The notes below the pieces were generated by a model. The model did no database searches and was not told the origin of the DNA. It was given only the letters and a program-made list of their open reading frames with translations. DNA of 64,000 nt from Myxococcales bacterium (GTDB taxonomy: Bacteria > Myxococcota_A > Polyangia > Polyangiales > Ga0077539), in contig JAUSAZ010000073.1 of the NCBI GenBank assembly GCA_030652255.1, positions 124,001-188,000 of the forward strand, read 5' to 3'. Position numbers and translations under genes: made by a program. Positions 52,066 to 60,214 of the stretch are shown one piece after another (the first letter of the stretch is position 1; each line of letters begins with the position of its first letter).

Positions 52066-52659
52066 TCAGGCCGCGGCGTCGACGCCCATCTGCTCGCGGA
52101 GCGCGCAGCGGGTGCGCCAGAGCTTGCTCTTCACGGCCGCCACGGGCTGACCGGCGGCCTCGGCGATCTCCGCGCACGAGTCCCCGCCGACGGACTGCTC
52201 GACGAGGGCGCGCTTGTCGCGCGGGAGCTGCGCGATGTGCTCGGCCGCGTGGCGCAGGTCGATGCGCGCCATCACGAAGGCCTCCGGGTCGCGGTGCTGG
52301 GTGCAGGTGTCGACGGACTGCTCGGCCTCCGGCCAGACCCGCTCGGTGTACTTGTCCACGCCGCGCTTGCGCGCCGCCGCGCGGCGGCGCTGATAGAGCG
52401 CCGCGTTGACCACGATGCTGTACATCCAGCTCGCCACGGCCGCGTCGCCGCGGAAGCGCTCGGCGTGGCGCAGCGCGCTCACCATGCCCTCCTGCACCGC
52501 GTCCCAGGCGTCGTCCTCGTTGCGGGTGACCCGCAGCGCGGCGTGGAAGAGCCGCGACTCGTACGACCTGAACGCCGCCTCGACGGACTTGCGGATCTCC
52601 GGGCTCACCGCGACCAGACCCGCCATCCGTTCAGCCTGCGCGCTCTCTACCTGCATCAT
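52066..52659 (-). CDS. ECF-type RNA polymerase sigma factor
   Basis: The 197-residue protein has region 2 (YESRLFHAALRVTRNEDDAWDAV, FRGDAAVASWMYSIVVNAALYQRR) and region 4 (QLPRDKRALVEQSVGGDSCAEIAEAAGQPVAAVKSKLWR). The ATG at 52659 has GGAGG 9 nt upstream on the minus strand, so the long in-frame extension further upstream is not the start. No anti-sigma gene is adjacent. A near-consensus sigma-54 promoter lies upstream (52706-52721), which would make this an ECF factor under sigma-54 control. The gene interrupts tolR-tolA on the opposite strand. Confidence 0.88.
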   Translation of the reverse strand: MMQVESAQAERMAGLVAVSPEIRKSVEAAFRSYESRLFHAALRVTRNEDDAWDAVQEGMVSALRHAERFRGDAAVASWMYSIVVNAALYQRRRAAARKRGVDKYTERVWPEAEQSVDTCTQHRDPEAFVMARIDLRHAAEHIAQLPRDKRALVEQSVGGDSCAEIAEAAGQPVAAVKSKLWRTRCALREQMGVDAAA

Positions 52660-52705
52660 GATGTTCAACCTCCGCCCCAACTCCAGTCGGGTTGTCCAAT
52701 GTTTG

Positions 52706-52721
52706 AGCAATGTAGGTGCCA
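52706..52721 (-). promoter_or_regulatory. Sigma-54 promoter (-24/-12) of the ECF sigma gene
   Basis: On the minus strand the sequence reads TGGCACCTACATTGCT. The consensus is TGGCAC-N5-TTGC(A/T), so only the first spacer purine is off. The predicted start is near 52695, giving a 36-nt leader with a good Shine-Dalgarno before the ATG at 52659. Confidence 0.8.
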
Positions 52722-52803
52722 CGCTGGGTTTCTCGGAAAACACGGATATACAAGCCTTGGACAGCGCCACGTTCTGTGACACCGGAGCTGCCTTGGCGAT
52801 GCC

Positions 52804-52823
52804 TTGTGCAACGTTTTGTTCAA
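52804..52823 (-). promoter_or_regulatory. Tandem TTGTnCAA sites, candidate activator binding sites
   Basis: TTGTGCAA (52804-52811) and TTGTTCAA (52816-52823) are repeated palindromes 12 bp apart centred about 112 and 124 bp upstream of the predicted sigma-54 start, the usual distance for an enhancer site. A third copy, TTGTCCAA, lies at 52692-52699 near the start site. They are shared with the divergent tolA-like gene. Confidence 0.5.
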
Positions 52824-52904
52824 CCCCCTGGGGGAGAGGAGGGGCGTCAAAGGTCGTCGCGGCGTCTGGGGTTCTGGTAGACGAAGCGAGAGGAGCTGCG
52901 AACC

Positions 52905-53837
52905 GTGACCACGCCGCCGCCGACCCACCGTCCGCCTCCCACGCGCGATCCGAGCGTGCCGGGCATCTCGCGCCCATCGATCCCCTTCGCGGTGGGGGTC
53001 ACCTCGTCTCCCCCTCCCCCGTCGCCGCTCAGGCTCCGCGAGCGCTCGCAGGGCAACGACGCCCCCGGCGTCGCGATGGGCGTCCTCGCCGCGGCGCTGG
53101 TGCACGGCCTCGTGGTGCTGCTCTCGCTGCGCCTCAGCCACGACGAGGGGAACATCAACGTCCAGCGCCCGCGCGACCCGCGCGAGGACGTGGTGCTCGA
53201 GACCCACTTGTTACAGCGGGGCGGCGGGGTGTTCGACCCGCGGCGCCAGGTGCACCGCGAGGTGCCCATCCGGGCCGAGCGCGAGGCGCCCCAGGTGGTC
53301 GCGCCCACCGCCGACCCCACGCGCGTGGCGCTCGCCCGCGACGCCGGCGCGCAGGACTACATGGCCGCCATCACCGGCCGCACCCGCCGCGGATCGGGCA
53401 ACCAGGACCTCGCGGAGCTCAACCGCATCGCGCAGATGGCGGCCGCCGAGGCCGCGGCGGACCCGACGGCGGCGGGGCCGGGTGACCCGAGCGGCAGCGA
53501 CCACGGCGACACCACCGACCCCAACCTCGCGACGCGCGGCGCCGGCACGAAGATCGACCGCTTCCTGCGCGAGCACATCCGGCTCTCGGCGACGCTCACA
53601 GGCTCCGAGGCGCGCACGGTGACCTTCCGCATCCGCCTCGACCCGACGGGGGTCATCGAGCTCGCCGAGCTGCACACGCCGTCGGGCAACGAGAGCCTCG
53701 ACGGCGACATCCTCAGCCAGGCCCAGCGCCTCGCCACCACCCACGCGCGGGTGCCCGACCTCACGCCCGAGGAGCTCAGCAGCGTCGCGGGCGTGAACAT
53801 CAACGTGCGCGTGCCCATCGACCGCATCGCGCACTGA
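52905..53837 (+). CDS. tolA: TolA/TonB-like energy-transducing protein
   Basis: The 310-residue protein has a Pro-rich N-terminus, one membrane helix at 54-77 and a long Ala/charged periplasmic stalk. A C-terminal TonB-like domain follows (KIDRFLREHIRLSATL, TVTFRIRLDPTGVIELAEL, VPDLTPEELSSVAGV). It would link the TolQ-TolR motor to TolB and the outer membrane. TonB is the alternative. The position between tolR and tolB favours TolA. The start is GTG 52905 with AGGAG 9 nt upstream. Confidence 0.75.
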   Translation: MTTPPPTHRPPPTRDPSVPGISRPSIPFAVGVTSSPPPPSPLRLRERSQGNDAPGVAMGVLAAALVHGLVVLLSLRLSHDEGNINVQRPRDPREDVVLETHLLQRGGGVFDPRRQVHREVPIRAEREAPQVVAPTADPTRVALARDAGAQDYMAAITGRTRRGSGNQDLAELNRIAQMAAAEAAADPTAAGPGDPSGSDHGDTTDPNLATRGAGTKIDRFLREHIRLSATLTGSEARTVTFRIRLDPTGVIELAELHTPSGNESLDGDILSQAQRLATTHARVPDLTPEELSSVAGVNINVRVPIDRIAH

Positions 53838-53854
53838 CCCCGCGCGCGTCGTGC

Positions 53855-53892
53855 TTCGCATCGCCCCCGGCGTCCGCTAGACTGCGCGGACG
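53855..53892 (+). promoter_or_regulatory. Promoter and hairpin abutting tolB
   Basis: TTCGCA (53855-53860) and TAGACT (53878-53883) are 17 bp apart, and the -10 ends 9 nt before the tolB ATG. A 7-bp stem CGTCCGC/GCGGACG (53871-53877 with 53886-53892) surrounds the -10 and ends at the ATG, so promoter opening and translation start could both be affected. No Shine-Dalgarno is visible. Confidence 0.4.
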
Positions 53893-55179
53893 ATGCGAAG
53901 GCAGCTCCCTGGTATCCTCATCGCGGCGGCGACAGCGGCCGCGGCGCTCCCCCCGCTGCTCTCCGACGCGCAGCCCCTCCCTCCCACCCGACCGGCGACG
54001 CCGGGCACCGGCGAGCTCACCATCACCCTCCAGGGCCTCGAGGCCCGGCTGCTGCCGGTCGCCATCCCGGCCTTCCGCGGCGCGGGCGGCGACGCCGTGT
54101 CCGCGGTGGTGTCCAACGACCTGCGGCTGAGCGCGCTCTTCCGGGTGCTCGACCCGCGATCGTTCACGGCCGACCTCGACGCCGAGGGGCTCGCCATCAC
54201 CCCGGCCTCGTGGACGAGCGTCGGCGCCACCGCCGTCGTGAAGGCCTCGGTCACGGGCAGCGGCGACGCCACCCGCATCGAGCTCAAGGTCTGGGAGCCG
54301 GGCAACCCGAGCGCCCCGCGGCTCACGCGCACCTACGGCCCGGGCAGCCCGCGCGCGCTCGCGCACCGCATCGCCAACGACCTCATCCTGCTCTACACGC
54401 GCACGGCGGGGGTGTTCGGCACCCGCATCGCGTTCGCGCGGCGCACGGGCAACGGCCGCAAGCAGATCTTCTCCGTCGACTGCGACGGCGAAAACCTCGC
54501 GCAGGTCTCCGCCGGGCGGCGGCTCAACTTCACCCCCGCGTGGGGGCCCGGGGGCATCTACTTCTCGTCGCAGACCCCGGACGGCTTCCTCGCGCTCTTC
54601 CGGCAGGGGCGCAGCGAGCCCGTGCTGCGCGCCGACGGGCTGGTCATGGGCGCGGCCTTCGGCGGCGGCCGCATGGCGGTGGTTCTTACCCGTGACGGTA
54701 ACAGCGAGATCTACGTGGGCTCGCCCGACGGCGGCGGCCTGCGCCGTCTCACCAACGACCCCGGCGCGGACATCACCCCGGTGTGGTCGCCCGACGGCTC
54801 GAAGATCGCGTTCGTCAGCGACCGCTCCGGCGGGCCGCAGGTGTACGTGATGGACGCCGGCGGCGGCGGTCAGCGGCGCGTGAGCTTCCAGGGCACCTAC
54901 AACACGGGCCCCACGTGGGCGCCGGACAGCCAGACGCTCGCCTACGCGGGCCGCGGCGGCGGCGCGGCGGACATCTTCACGGTCAACCTCGCGGGCGGCG
55001 CCGTGCGCCGGCTCACCGAGGGCCAGGGGAACAACACCGACCCGACCTACTCGCCCGACGGCCGGCTCATCGCGTTCAGCTCGTCGCGCGGGGGCATCTT
55101 CCTCATGAACCAGGACGGCCTCAACCAGCAGCGCATCCTGCCCGGCGTGGCCGAGGGTCTGCGCTGGGAGCCCCGGTGA
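53893..55179 (+). CDS. tolB: TolB, periplasmic beta-propeller of the Tol-Pal system
   Basis: The 428-residue protein has a signal peptide (MRRQLPGILIAAATAAAALPPL), an N-terminal alpha/beta domain and a six-bladed propeller with WD40-like PD40 motifs: TPVWSPDGSKIAFVSDRSGG, GPTWAPDSQTLAYAGR and DPTYSPDGRLIAFSS. It links TolA to Pal in the outer membrane. No pal gene is seen downstream. ATG 53893 is placed by a hairpin-flanked promoter just upstream. The stop overlaps the start of the next gene (GTGA). Confidence 0.92.
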   Translation: MRRQLPGILIAAATAAAALPPLLSDAQPLPPTRPATPGTGELTITLQGLEARLLPVAIPAFRGAGGDAVSAVVSNDLRLSALFRVLDPRSFTADLDAEGLAITPASWTSVGATAVVKASVTGSGDATRIELKVWEPGNPSAPRLTRTYGPGSPRALAHRIANDLILLYTRTAGVFGTRIAFARRTGNGRKQIFSVDCDGENLAQVSAGRRLNFTPAWGPGGIYFSSQTPDGFLALFRQGRSEPVLRADGLVMGAAFGGGRMAVVLTRDGNSEIYVGSPDGGGLRRLTNDPGADITPVWSPDGSKIAFVSDRSGGPQVYVMDAGGGGQRRVSFQGTYNTGPTWAPDSQTLAYAGRGGGAADIFTVNLAGGAVRRLTEGQGNNTDPTYSPDGRLIAFSSSRGGIFLMNQDGLNQQRILPGVAEGLRWEPR

Positions 55180-56108
55180 CGCCCCGCCGGTCGACCGCCG
55201 CCGCCCTGGCCCTCGCCGGTGCAGCGGGGCTCGCCGCGCCGGTCGCCCTCGCCCAGTGCGACGTGCCCGACGCGGGCGACCCGGTCGACCTCGGCGCCCT
55301 GCGCGACTCCTTCCCGGCCGACCAGGGCTTCGACGTGCCCACCGACAGCCCCGTGCGGCTGCGCTTCGTCGGCCGTGTGCCCGCGGGCGCCACCCTCTGC
55401 GTCGAGCTCGTCGGCATGCCCGGGTGCCTGCGGGGCAGCGTGACGGCGGTGCGCGACGAGCTCATCTGGTCGGGCGCGCAGCCCTTCGATCCCTATGTGA
55501 GCTACCGGGTCAACTACACCGATCCGCTCTCCGGCGCGGTCTCGCTGCGCTTCCGCGCCGGGCGTGGCCCCTCCGCCGGCCCGCCCCCCTTCGAGGGCAT
55601 CCGCGGCGCGAGCGCGCGGCCGGTGTCGAGCGACCCCTGCGACCCCGGCGCCTTCGACATCACGGTGCGCTTCAACCGCGTGATCTTCGACGCCGCGCTC
55701 GGCACCCCGTGGCCCGAGAGCGACGTGGAGTACGTGATCTACAGCACCCGCGGCCCCGGGGTGTCGGGCCCGCGGGAGCGCGACCGCGCGCGGCTCCAGA
55801 GCTCCGGGTCGACCACCGACGCGGTGGCGCAGCGCACCTTCCGGCTGAGCGCCCGCGAGGCGAGCGGCCCGGTGTGCTTCAGCATGCAGGCGCTCGACCC
55901 CCTCGGCCGCGTGGTGACCAACTCCGCCGAGGAGTGCGTCAACCCCGCGGAGGGCAACTTCTTCCAGGGCTGCGCGGCCTCCCCGCGCTCGCCCGGCCCC
56001 GGGCCCGGCGGTCTCTCGCTCGCCGCGCTCGCGCTCGTCGTCGCGCGGCGGCGGCAACGAGCGCTGGTGTCTGCGGCGGCATCGACGGTAGGGTCCGCGC
56101 CGTCGTGA
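55176..56108 (+). CDS. MYXO-CTERM exported protein
   Basis: The 310-residue protein has a signal peptide (TAAALALAGAAGLAAPVALAQ) and a Cys-bearing, beta-rich body. The end matches the MYXO-CTERM pattern: GCAASPRSPGPGPG, a short hydrophobic helix (LSLAALALVVA) and ARRRQR, followed by 15 more residues. The tail after the Arg run is unusual. The GTG start overlaps the tolB stop. The udk GTG overlaps its own stop, so it sits in a translationally coupled tolB operon. The function is unknown. Confidence 0.75.
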   Translation: MTPRRSTAAALALAGAAGLAAPVALAQCDVPDAGDPVDLGALRDSFPADQGFDVPTDSPVRLRFVGRVPAGATLCVELVGMPGCLRGSVTAVRDELIWSGAQPFDPYVSYRVNYTDPLSGAVSLRFRAGRGPSAGPPPFEGIRGASARPVSSDPCDPGAFDITVRFNRVIFDAALGTPWPESDVEYVIYSTRGPGVSGPRERDRARLQSSGSTTDAVAQRTFRLSAREASGPVCFSMQALDPLGRVVTNSAEECVNPAEGNFFQGCAASPRSPGPGPGGLSLAALALVVARRRQRALVSAAASTVGSAPS

Positions 56109-56761
56109 CAGTCCTCCTCGTTGGTGTCGCCGGTGGCAGCGGATCAGGAAAGAGCACCATCGCGCGCTCGCTCGTCGAGGCGCTGCCCACGCAGCACGTG
56201 ACGGCCATCGAGCACGACGCGTACTACAAGGACGTCGGGCACCTCTCGTACGACGAGCGCGCCCGCATCAACTTCGACCACCCGGAGTCGCTCGACAACG
56301 AGCTCTTCTGCCAGCACCTCGACGACCTGCGGGCGGGGCGCTCGGTGCAGCGGCCCCGCTACGACTTCGCGACGCACACCCGCACCGCGGAGACCGACCG
56401 GCTCGACCCGTCGCCCATCATCGTCGTCGAGGGCATCCTGGTGCTGGCGCTGCCGGCCATCCGCGACCGCCTGGACGTGAAGCTCTACGTCGACACCGAC
56501 GCCGACATCCGGCTGATGCGCCGCATCCGCCGAGACCTCGAGCAGCGCGGCCGAACCTTCGCGCAGGTGCGCCAGCAGTACTACGAGTCCGTGCGCCCGA
56601 TGCACCTCGCGTTCGTCGAGCCGTCGAAGCGCTTCGCGGACATCATCATCCCCGAAGGGGGGCAGAACCGCGTCGCCCGGGAGATGATCCTCGCGATGCT
56701 CCAGAAGTTCGTCCGGGACGTCGACCTCGCGCGCAGCGAGGCCATGGCCCGCGAGGACTGA
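56105..56761 (+). CDS. udk: Uridine kinase
   Basis: The 218-residue enzyme phosphorylates uridine or cytidine for pyrimidine salvage. It has the P-loop GGSGSGKST (10-18), HDAYYKDVGHLSYDERARINFDHP, PRYDFATHTR and VVEGILVLALPAIRDRLD, the signatures of the Udk family. It starts at GTG overlapping the preceding stop (GTGA). The following ferredoxin starts 35 bp downstream. Confidence 0.95.
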   Translation: MTVLLVGVAGGSGSGKSTIARSLVEALPTQHVTAIEHDAYYKDVGHLSYDERARINFDHPESLDNELFCQHLDDLRAGRSVQRPRYDFATHTRTAETDRLDPSPIIVVEGILVLALPAIRDRLDVKLYVDTDADIRLMRRIRRDLEQRGRTFAQVRQQYYESVRPMHLAFVEPSKRFADIIIPEGGQNRVAREMILAMLQKFVRDVDLARSEAMARED

Positions 56762-56796
56762 GAGGCAGGGCCGTCCCGCATGTCAGGTCGCACGCC

Positions 56797-57168
56797 ATGA
56801 CCCGTATCGCCATCGCCGGCACCGAGCGCGTGGTCGTCGCCCCCGCGGGCGCGTCGCTGCTCGTGGTGCTCCAGGACGCCGGCCACCCCATCGCGACCTC
56901 CTGCGGCGGCGTCGCCACCTGCGGGCTCTGCAAGGTCACCGTGCAGCACGGCAAGGAGCAGCTCAGCCCCATCTGCCAGGAGGAGATCAACCACCTCGGA
57001 TCCATCGCCAAGATCGTCGGGCTGCGCCTCGCCTGCCAGGCGCGATGCTCGGGCGAAGGGGAGGTGCGCGTCGAGGTGCCCGAGGTCGAGGACGTCGCCG
57101 CCCGCAAGGCCGCCAAGGCCGAGCGCCTCCGGCAGCTCCGCAACGGCACCCCGGGCGGGCGACGCTGA
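56797..57168 (+). CDS. 2Fe-2S ferredoxin
   Basis: The 123-residue protein has four cluster Cys in C36-X5-C42-X2-C45 (TSCGGVATCGLCKV) and C80 (RLACQ), the spacing of plant/adrenodoxin-type 2Fe-2S ferredoxins. An extra Cys at 84 and a charged Ala/Lys tail (AARKAAKAERLRQLR) are unusual. The redox partner is not obvious from neighbours. Confidence 0.85.
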   Translation: MTRIAIAGTERVVVAPAGASLLVVLQDAGHPIATSCGGVATCGLCKVTVQHGKEQLSPICQEEINHLGSIAKIVGLRLACQARCSGEGEVRVEVPEVEDVAARKAAKAERLRQLRNGTPGGRR

Positions 57169-57220
57169 CGGGGCGGTCATCCGCTTCCGGTTGGCGCGCG
57201 ACGCGCGGTAGAACGTCGTC

Positions 57221-58099
57221 GTGAAGCGCACCGCCCTCGCCGCCCTCCTCTGGTTGTGTCCGCTCGCCGCGTCGGCCGACCCCCTCGTGGTGCACACCGC
57301 CACCCCGCGCGGTGACCGACCCATCCCCGCGGCCGATCGGCTGCGCCTCGCCGACGCCGTCGCCGAGGTGCTCGCCACGGGGCAGCCCGAGGTGCTGCGC
57401 GCCTCGGACACCCACGCCCGGGTGGAGACGCTCTCGCCCGCGGGGCTCACCTGCGACGCCGCCGAGTGCGCCTCGGCGCTGCTCACGCCGCTGCGCGCGC
57501 GGGGCGTGGTGCTGGTGTCCATCGCCCGGGGGAGGCACCGGGAGGTCTCGCTCGCGCTGCGCTGGCTCGACGCCCAGGGGGTCGTGCGAGGCGAGCAGCG
57601 GGCCCAGGAGGTGGTCGCCAACTGGGACGACGCCGTCGCCATGGCACGCGTCGCCGCCCGCGCGCTGCTGTCCGAGATCCCCCCGGTGGCGCCCCCCGCG
57701 GCGCCGACGCCCATCGTCGAGCCCACCCCCGCGCCGGCCCTCGCCGCGCCGCCGCCGCCCATCGCGCCGCCGCGCCCGCAGTGGGTCACCCGCCGGCGCC
57801 CGGTCGAGGCTTTACTGGGTGGTGTACTGGCCGCCGGCGGAGCGACCGCGCTCACCATCGGCCTCGTGGCGGTCGCCCAGGACGGCGGTCAGGTGGTCGA
57901 GCTCGATAACGGCCGCGAGGAGGTCTACACGGCCACCGCGCGCGACACGGTGCTCATCGCGGCGGGCGCGGCGGCGGTCGTGGGCGGGGTGTTCCTGCTG
58001 ATCGACGGCCTGCGGGCGCGGCGCTCGCCGGTCGCGATCACGGTGTCCGGGCGCCCCTACGCGGACGGCGCCTGGGTGGGCCTCGGGGGTCGGCTGTGA
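57221..58099 (+). CDS. Exported protein with two membrane helices, unknown function
   Basis: The start is GTG 57221 with a signal peptide (TALAALLWLCPLAASA). The 292-residue product has a mixed alpha/beta domain with two Cys (CDAAEC), a Pro/Ala-rich linker (APPAAPTPIVEPTPAP) and two hydrophobic helices near residues 196-217 and 238-260, ending in a short tail. This layout resembles small myxobacterial envelope proteins of the PEGA-linked type but the family is not assigned. Its stop overlaps the next start (GTGA). Confidence 0.65.
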   Translation: MKRTALAALLWLCPLAASADPLVVHTATPRGDRPIPAADRLRLADAVAEVLATGQPEVLRASDTHARVETLSPAGLTCDAAECASALLTPLRARGVVLVSIARGRHREVSLALRWLDAQGVVRGEQRAQEVVANWDDAVAMARVAARALLSEIPPVAPPAAPTPIVEPTPAPALAAPPPPIAPPRPQWVTRRRPVEALLGGVLAAGGATALTIGLVAVAQDGGQVVELDNGREEVYTATARDTVLIAAGAAAVVGGVFLLIDGLRARRSPVAITVSGRPYADGAWVGLGGRL

Positions 58100-58896
58100 G
58101 CGGCGCCCACGAGCACCTGCTGCGGGGAATGGTGCGCGCGGCCGGCGCGGTCGCCCCGCCCCACCGCCCGGTGATCGCCACCGACGCCGACGGCACCCTC
58201 TGGGAGGGCGACATCGGCGACGACCTCTTCGTCGAGGCCCTCTCGCACCACCCGGTCGGGGCCCTCGCGCTCTCGGGCCTGCGCGACGGCGCGCGGGAGG
58301 TCTTCGGCGACCGCTCCCCGAGCGACCTGCGCGAGCTCGCCCTCGCGCTCATCGCCGCCTACCGCGCGGGCGAGGTGAGCATCGAGCGCATCTGCCAGAT
58401 CCAGTCGGAGGTGCTCGGCGACCGCACCCGCGCCGAGCTCGACGCCCTGCTCGACCTCGTCGCCGCGCGCGTCGCGGCGCGCATCCGCCCGGCCGTTCGG
58501 GTGATCGTCGAGGAGGCAGCGAGCGCGGGCGTCGCCGTCCACGTGGTCACCGGCAGCCTCGGGGCGGCGGTCGCCAACACGCTCCGTCGCGCGGGCCTCG
58601 CCCACGCCACGGTCTCCGGCGCGACCCTGCGCGTCGAGGGCGACCGGGTGCTCCCCTCGCTCGCGCACCCCATCCCGCTGCACGGCGGGAAGGTCGACGC
58701 GCTGCGGGCCGTGGGCGCGTGGCCCCCGGCGCTCGGCCTCGGCGACGGCGGCTGGGACGCGACCTTCCTCGGCGGCTGCGCGGTGCCGCTGCTCGTCCAC
58801 CCGAGCGACGCGCTGCTCCACGCCATGGTCCCGGTCGGCGGAGTGATGATCCTGCGCGACGGCCTCGTCTCACCGCGCCGGACCGGCCCCCAGTAA
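58096..58896 (+). CDS. HAD family phosphatase (SerB-like)
   Basis: The 266-residue protein has the HAD motif I DADGTLWEGDIGDD (nucleophile D30 and D32), a cap domain and motif II/III regions VVTGSLGAAVANTL and GLGDGGWDATF (acidic motif IV). It resembles the SerB/PSP-type HAD-IB phosphatases. The substrate is not determined. The GTG start overlaps the stop of the preceding exported-protein gene. Confidence 0.82.
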   Translation: MSGAHEHLLRGMVRAAGAVAPPHRPVIATDADGTLWEGDIGDDLFVEALSHHPVGALALSGLRDGAREVFGDRSPSDLRELALALIAAYRAGEVSIERICQIQSEVLGDRTRAELDALLDLVAARVAARIRPAVRVIVEEAASAGVAVHVVTGSLGAAVANTLRRAGLAHATVSGATLRVEGDRVLPSLAHPIPLHGGKVDALRAVGAWPPALGLGDGGWDATFLGGCAVPLLVHPSDALLHAMVPVGGVMILRDGLVSPRRTGPQ

Positions 58897-58920
58897 CCCC
58901 GATCGGGATCCAACCCAGCC

Positions 58921-60195
58921 ATGAAGACCTCCTTGCTTGTCGCCGCCCTGTCGCTCCTCCCCGCCCTCGCCGCCGCGCAGGAGACCTCCCTCGCCGCGCT
59001 GCGCGCCGGCGCCTCCACGCCCTCCGGCGCCATCGCGCTCGGCCGCGCCCTGCGCCGCGCCGGGCGCTTCGAGGAGGCCATGCGGGTGCTCAACGGCGTG
59101 CGCGACCCCGCGATGCGCGCCGACGCCCGCTGGGAGGCCGCGAGGGTGCGCATCGACCAGGGCGCGTACCGCCCCGCGCAGGCGGCGTGCAACGCGATCC
59201 CGGCGGGGCAGCGACGGCGCGTGTGCCTCGCGCGGGCCTACCTGGTGTGGCACCGGGTGGCGCTCGCCGACCGCGAGCTCGAGGCCGCCCGCTCGATGGG
59301 CGCGGGCGACGGCGAGCTCCTGCTCGCCACCGGGGACGCGCGGCGGATGGCGTCGGACCCTGCGGCCGCGGAGACGGCCTACCGCGCAGCGGCGCAGGCG
59401 ATGCCCGAGCGCCCCGAACCGCAGCTCGGGCTCGGCGCGGTGGCCGACGTGGCGCAGCGGCTCGACGACGCCGAGGCGGCGTACCGGCGCGCGGTCGCGG
59501 CCGACCCGACGGACCCGCAGTCGGCGCTGGCGCTGGGGCAGTTCATGCTGCGCCGCCGGGGCAACGCCGCCGAGGCGCTGCCGCTGCTGCGCCGCGCCGT
59601 GGCCGACCGCCCCCAGTGGCCCGAGGCCCTGACGGCGATGGGCGACGCGCTCGTGGCGACCGGCGACGCGGCCGCGGCGCGGGCGGCCTTCGAGGCGGCG
59701 CTGCGCATCGCGCCGACGCAGACCGGGGCCCAGGCGGGCCTCGGGCGCGCGCTGCTGGGGCTGCAACTGTGGCGCGAGGCCGAGGCGCCCTTCCGCCGGG
59801 CGCTCGACCAGGTGGGCACCGACGCGTCGGCGTACGTCGGCATCGCGGAGGTGTACGAACACACCCAGCGCGAGCCCGAGGCGATGCAGGCCTGGGACGC
59901 CGCGATCGACCGCGCCCCCACGGACCCGGTGATCCGGCTGCGCGCCGCCGAGCTCGCGCACCGCACGCAGCAGAACGCGCTCGCCCGCGCGTACGTCGAC
60001 CGGGTGCTCGCGGACGCGCCGCGCCACGCCGGGGCGCTGGTGCTGCGCGGCATCATCGCGGCCGAGGAGGGCGACCGGCCCGCGGCCCGCGTCGCCTTCA
60101 CCGCCGCGCTCAGCGGCGAAGGGGCCATCGACCGGGCGGCGGTCGAGCAGCGCCTGCGGGAGCTCGACCAGCCCGCGCGCCCGCGCCGTCGCTGA
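58921..60195 (+). CDS. Exported TPR protein
   Basis: A signal peptide (MKTSLLVAALSLLPALAAAQ) is followed by about nine to ten TPR-like helical pairs, for example PAAAETAYRAAAQAMPERPE, QRLDDAEAAYRRAVAADPTDP and ARAAFEAALRIAPTQTGAQA. TPR solenoids bind proteins in complexes. It ends 19 bp before ccmB, so a role with cytochrome maturation is possible but unproven. Confidence 0.85.
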   Translation: MKTSLLVAALSLLPALAAAQETSLAALRAGASTPSGAIALGRALRRAGRFEEAMRVLNGVRDPAMRADARWEAARVRIDQGAYRPAQAACNAIPAGQRRRVCLARAYLVWHRVALADRELEAARSMGAGDGELLLATGDARRMASDPAAAETAYRAAAQAMPERPEPQLGLGAVADVAQRLDDAEAAYRRAVAADPTDPQSALALGQFMLRRRGNAAEALPLLRRAVADRPQWPEALTAMGDALVATGDAAAARAAFEAALRIAPTQTGAQAGLGRALLGLQLWREAEAPFRRALDQVGTDASAYVGIAEVYEHTQREPEAMQAWDAAIDRAPTDPVIRLRAAELAHRTQQNALARAYVDRVLADAPRHAGALVLRGIIAAEEGDRPAARVAFTAALSGEGAIDRAAVEQRLRELDQPARPRRR

Positions 60196-60214
60196 GGCTC
60201 AACTCCCCCCCCCG

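Noticed and set aside
52660-52977. N-terminal extension of the ECF sigma factor to 52977
   Set aside because: A good Shine-Dalgarno and sigma-54 promoter sit inside it, and the added residues are not sigma-like.
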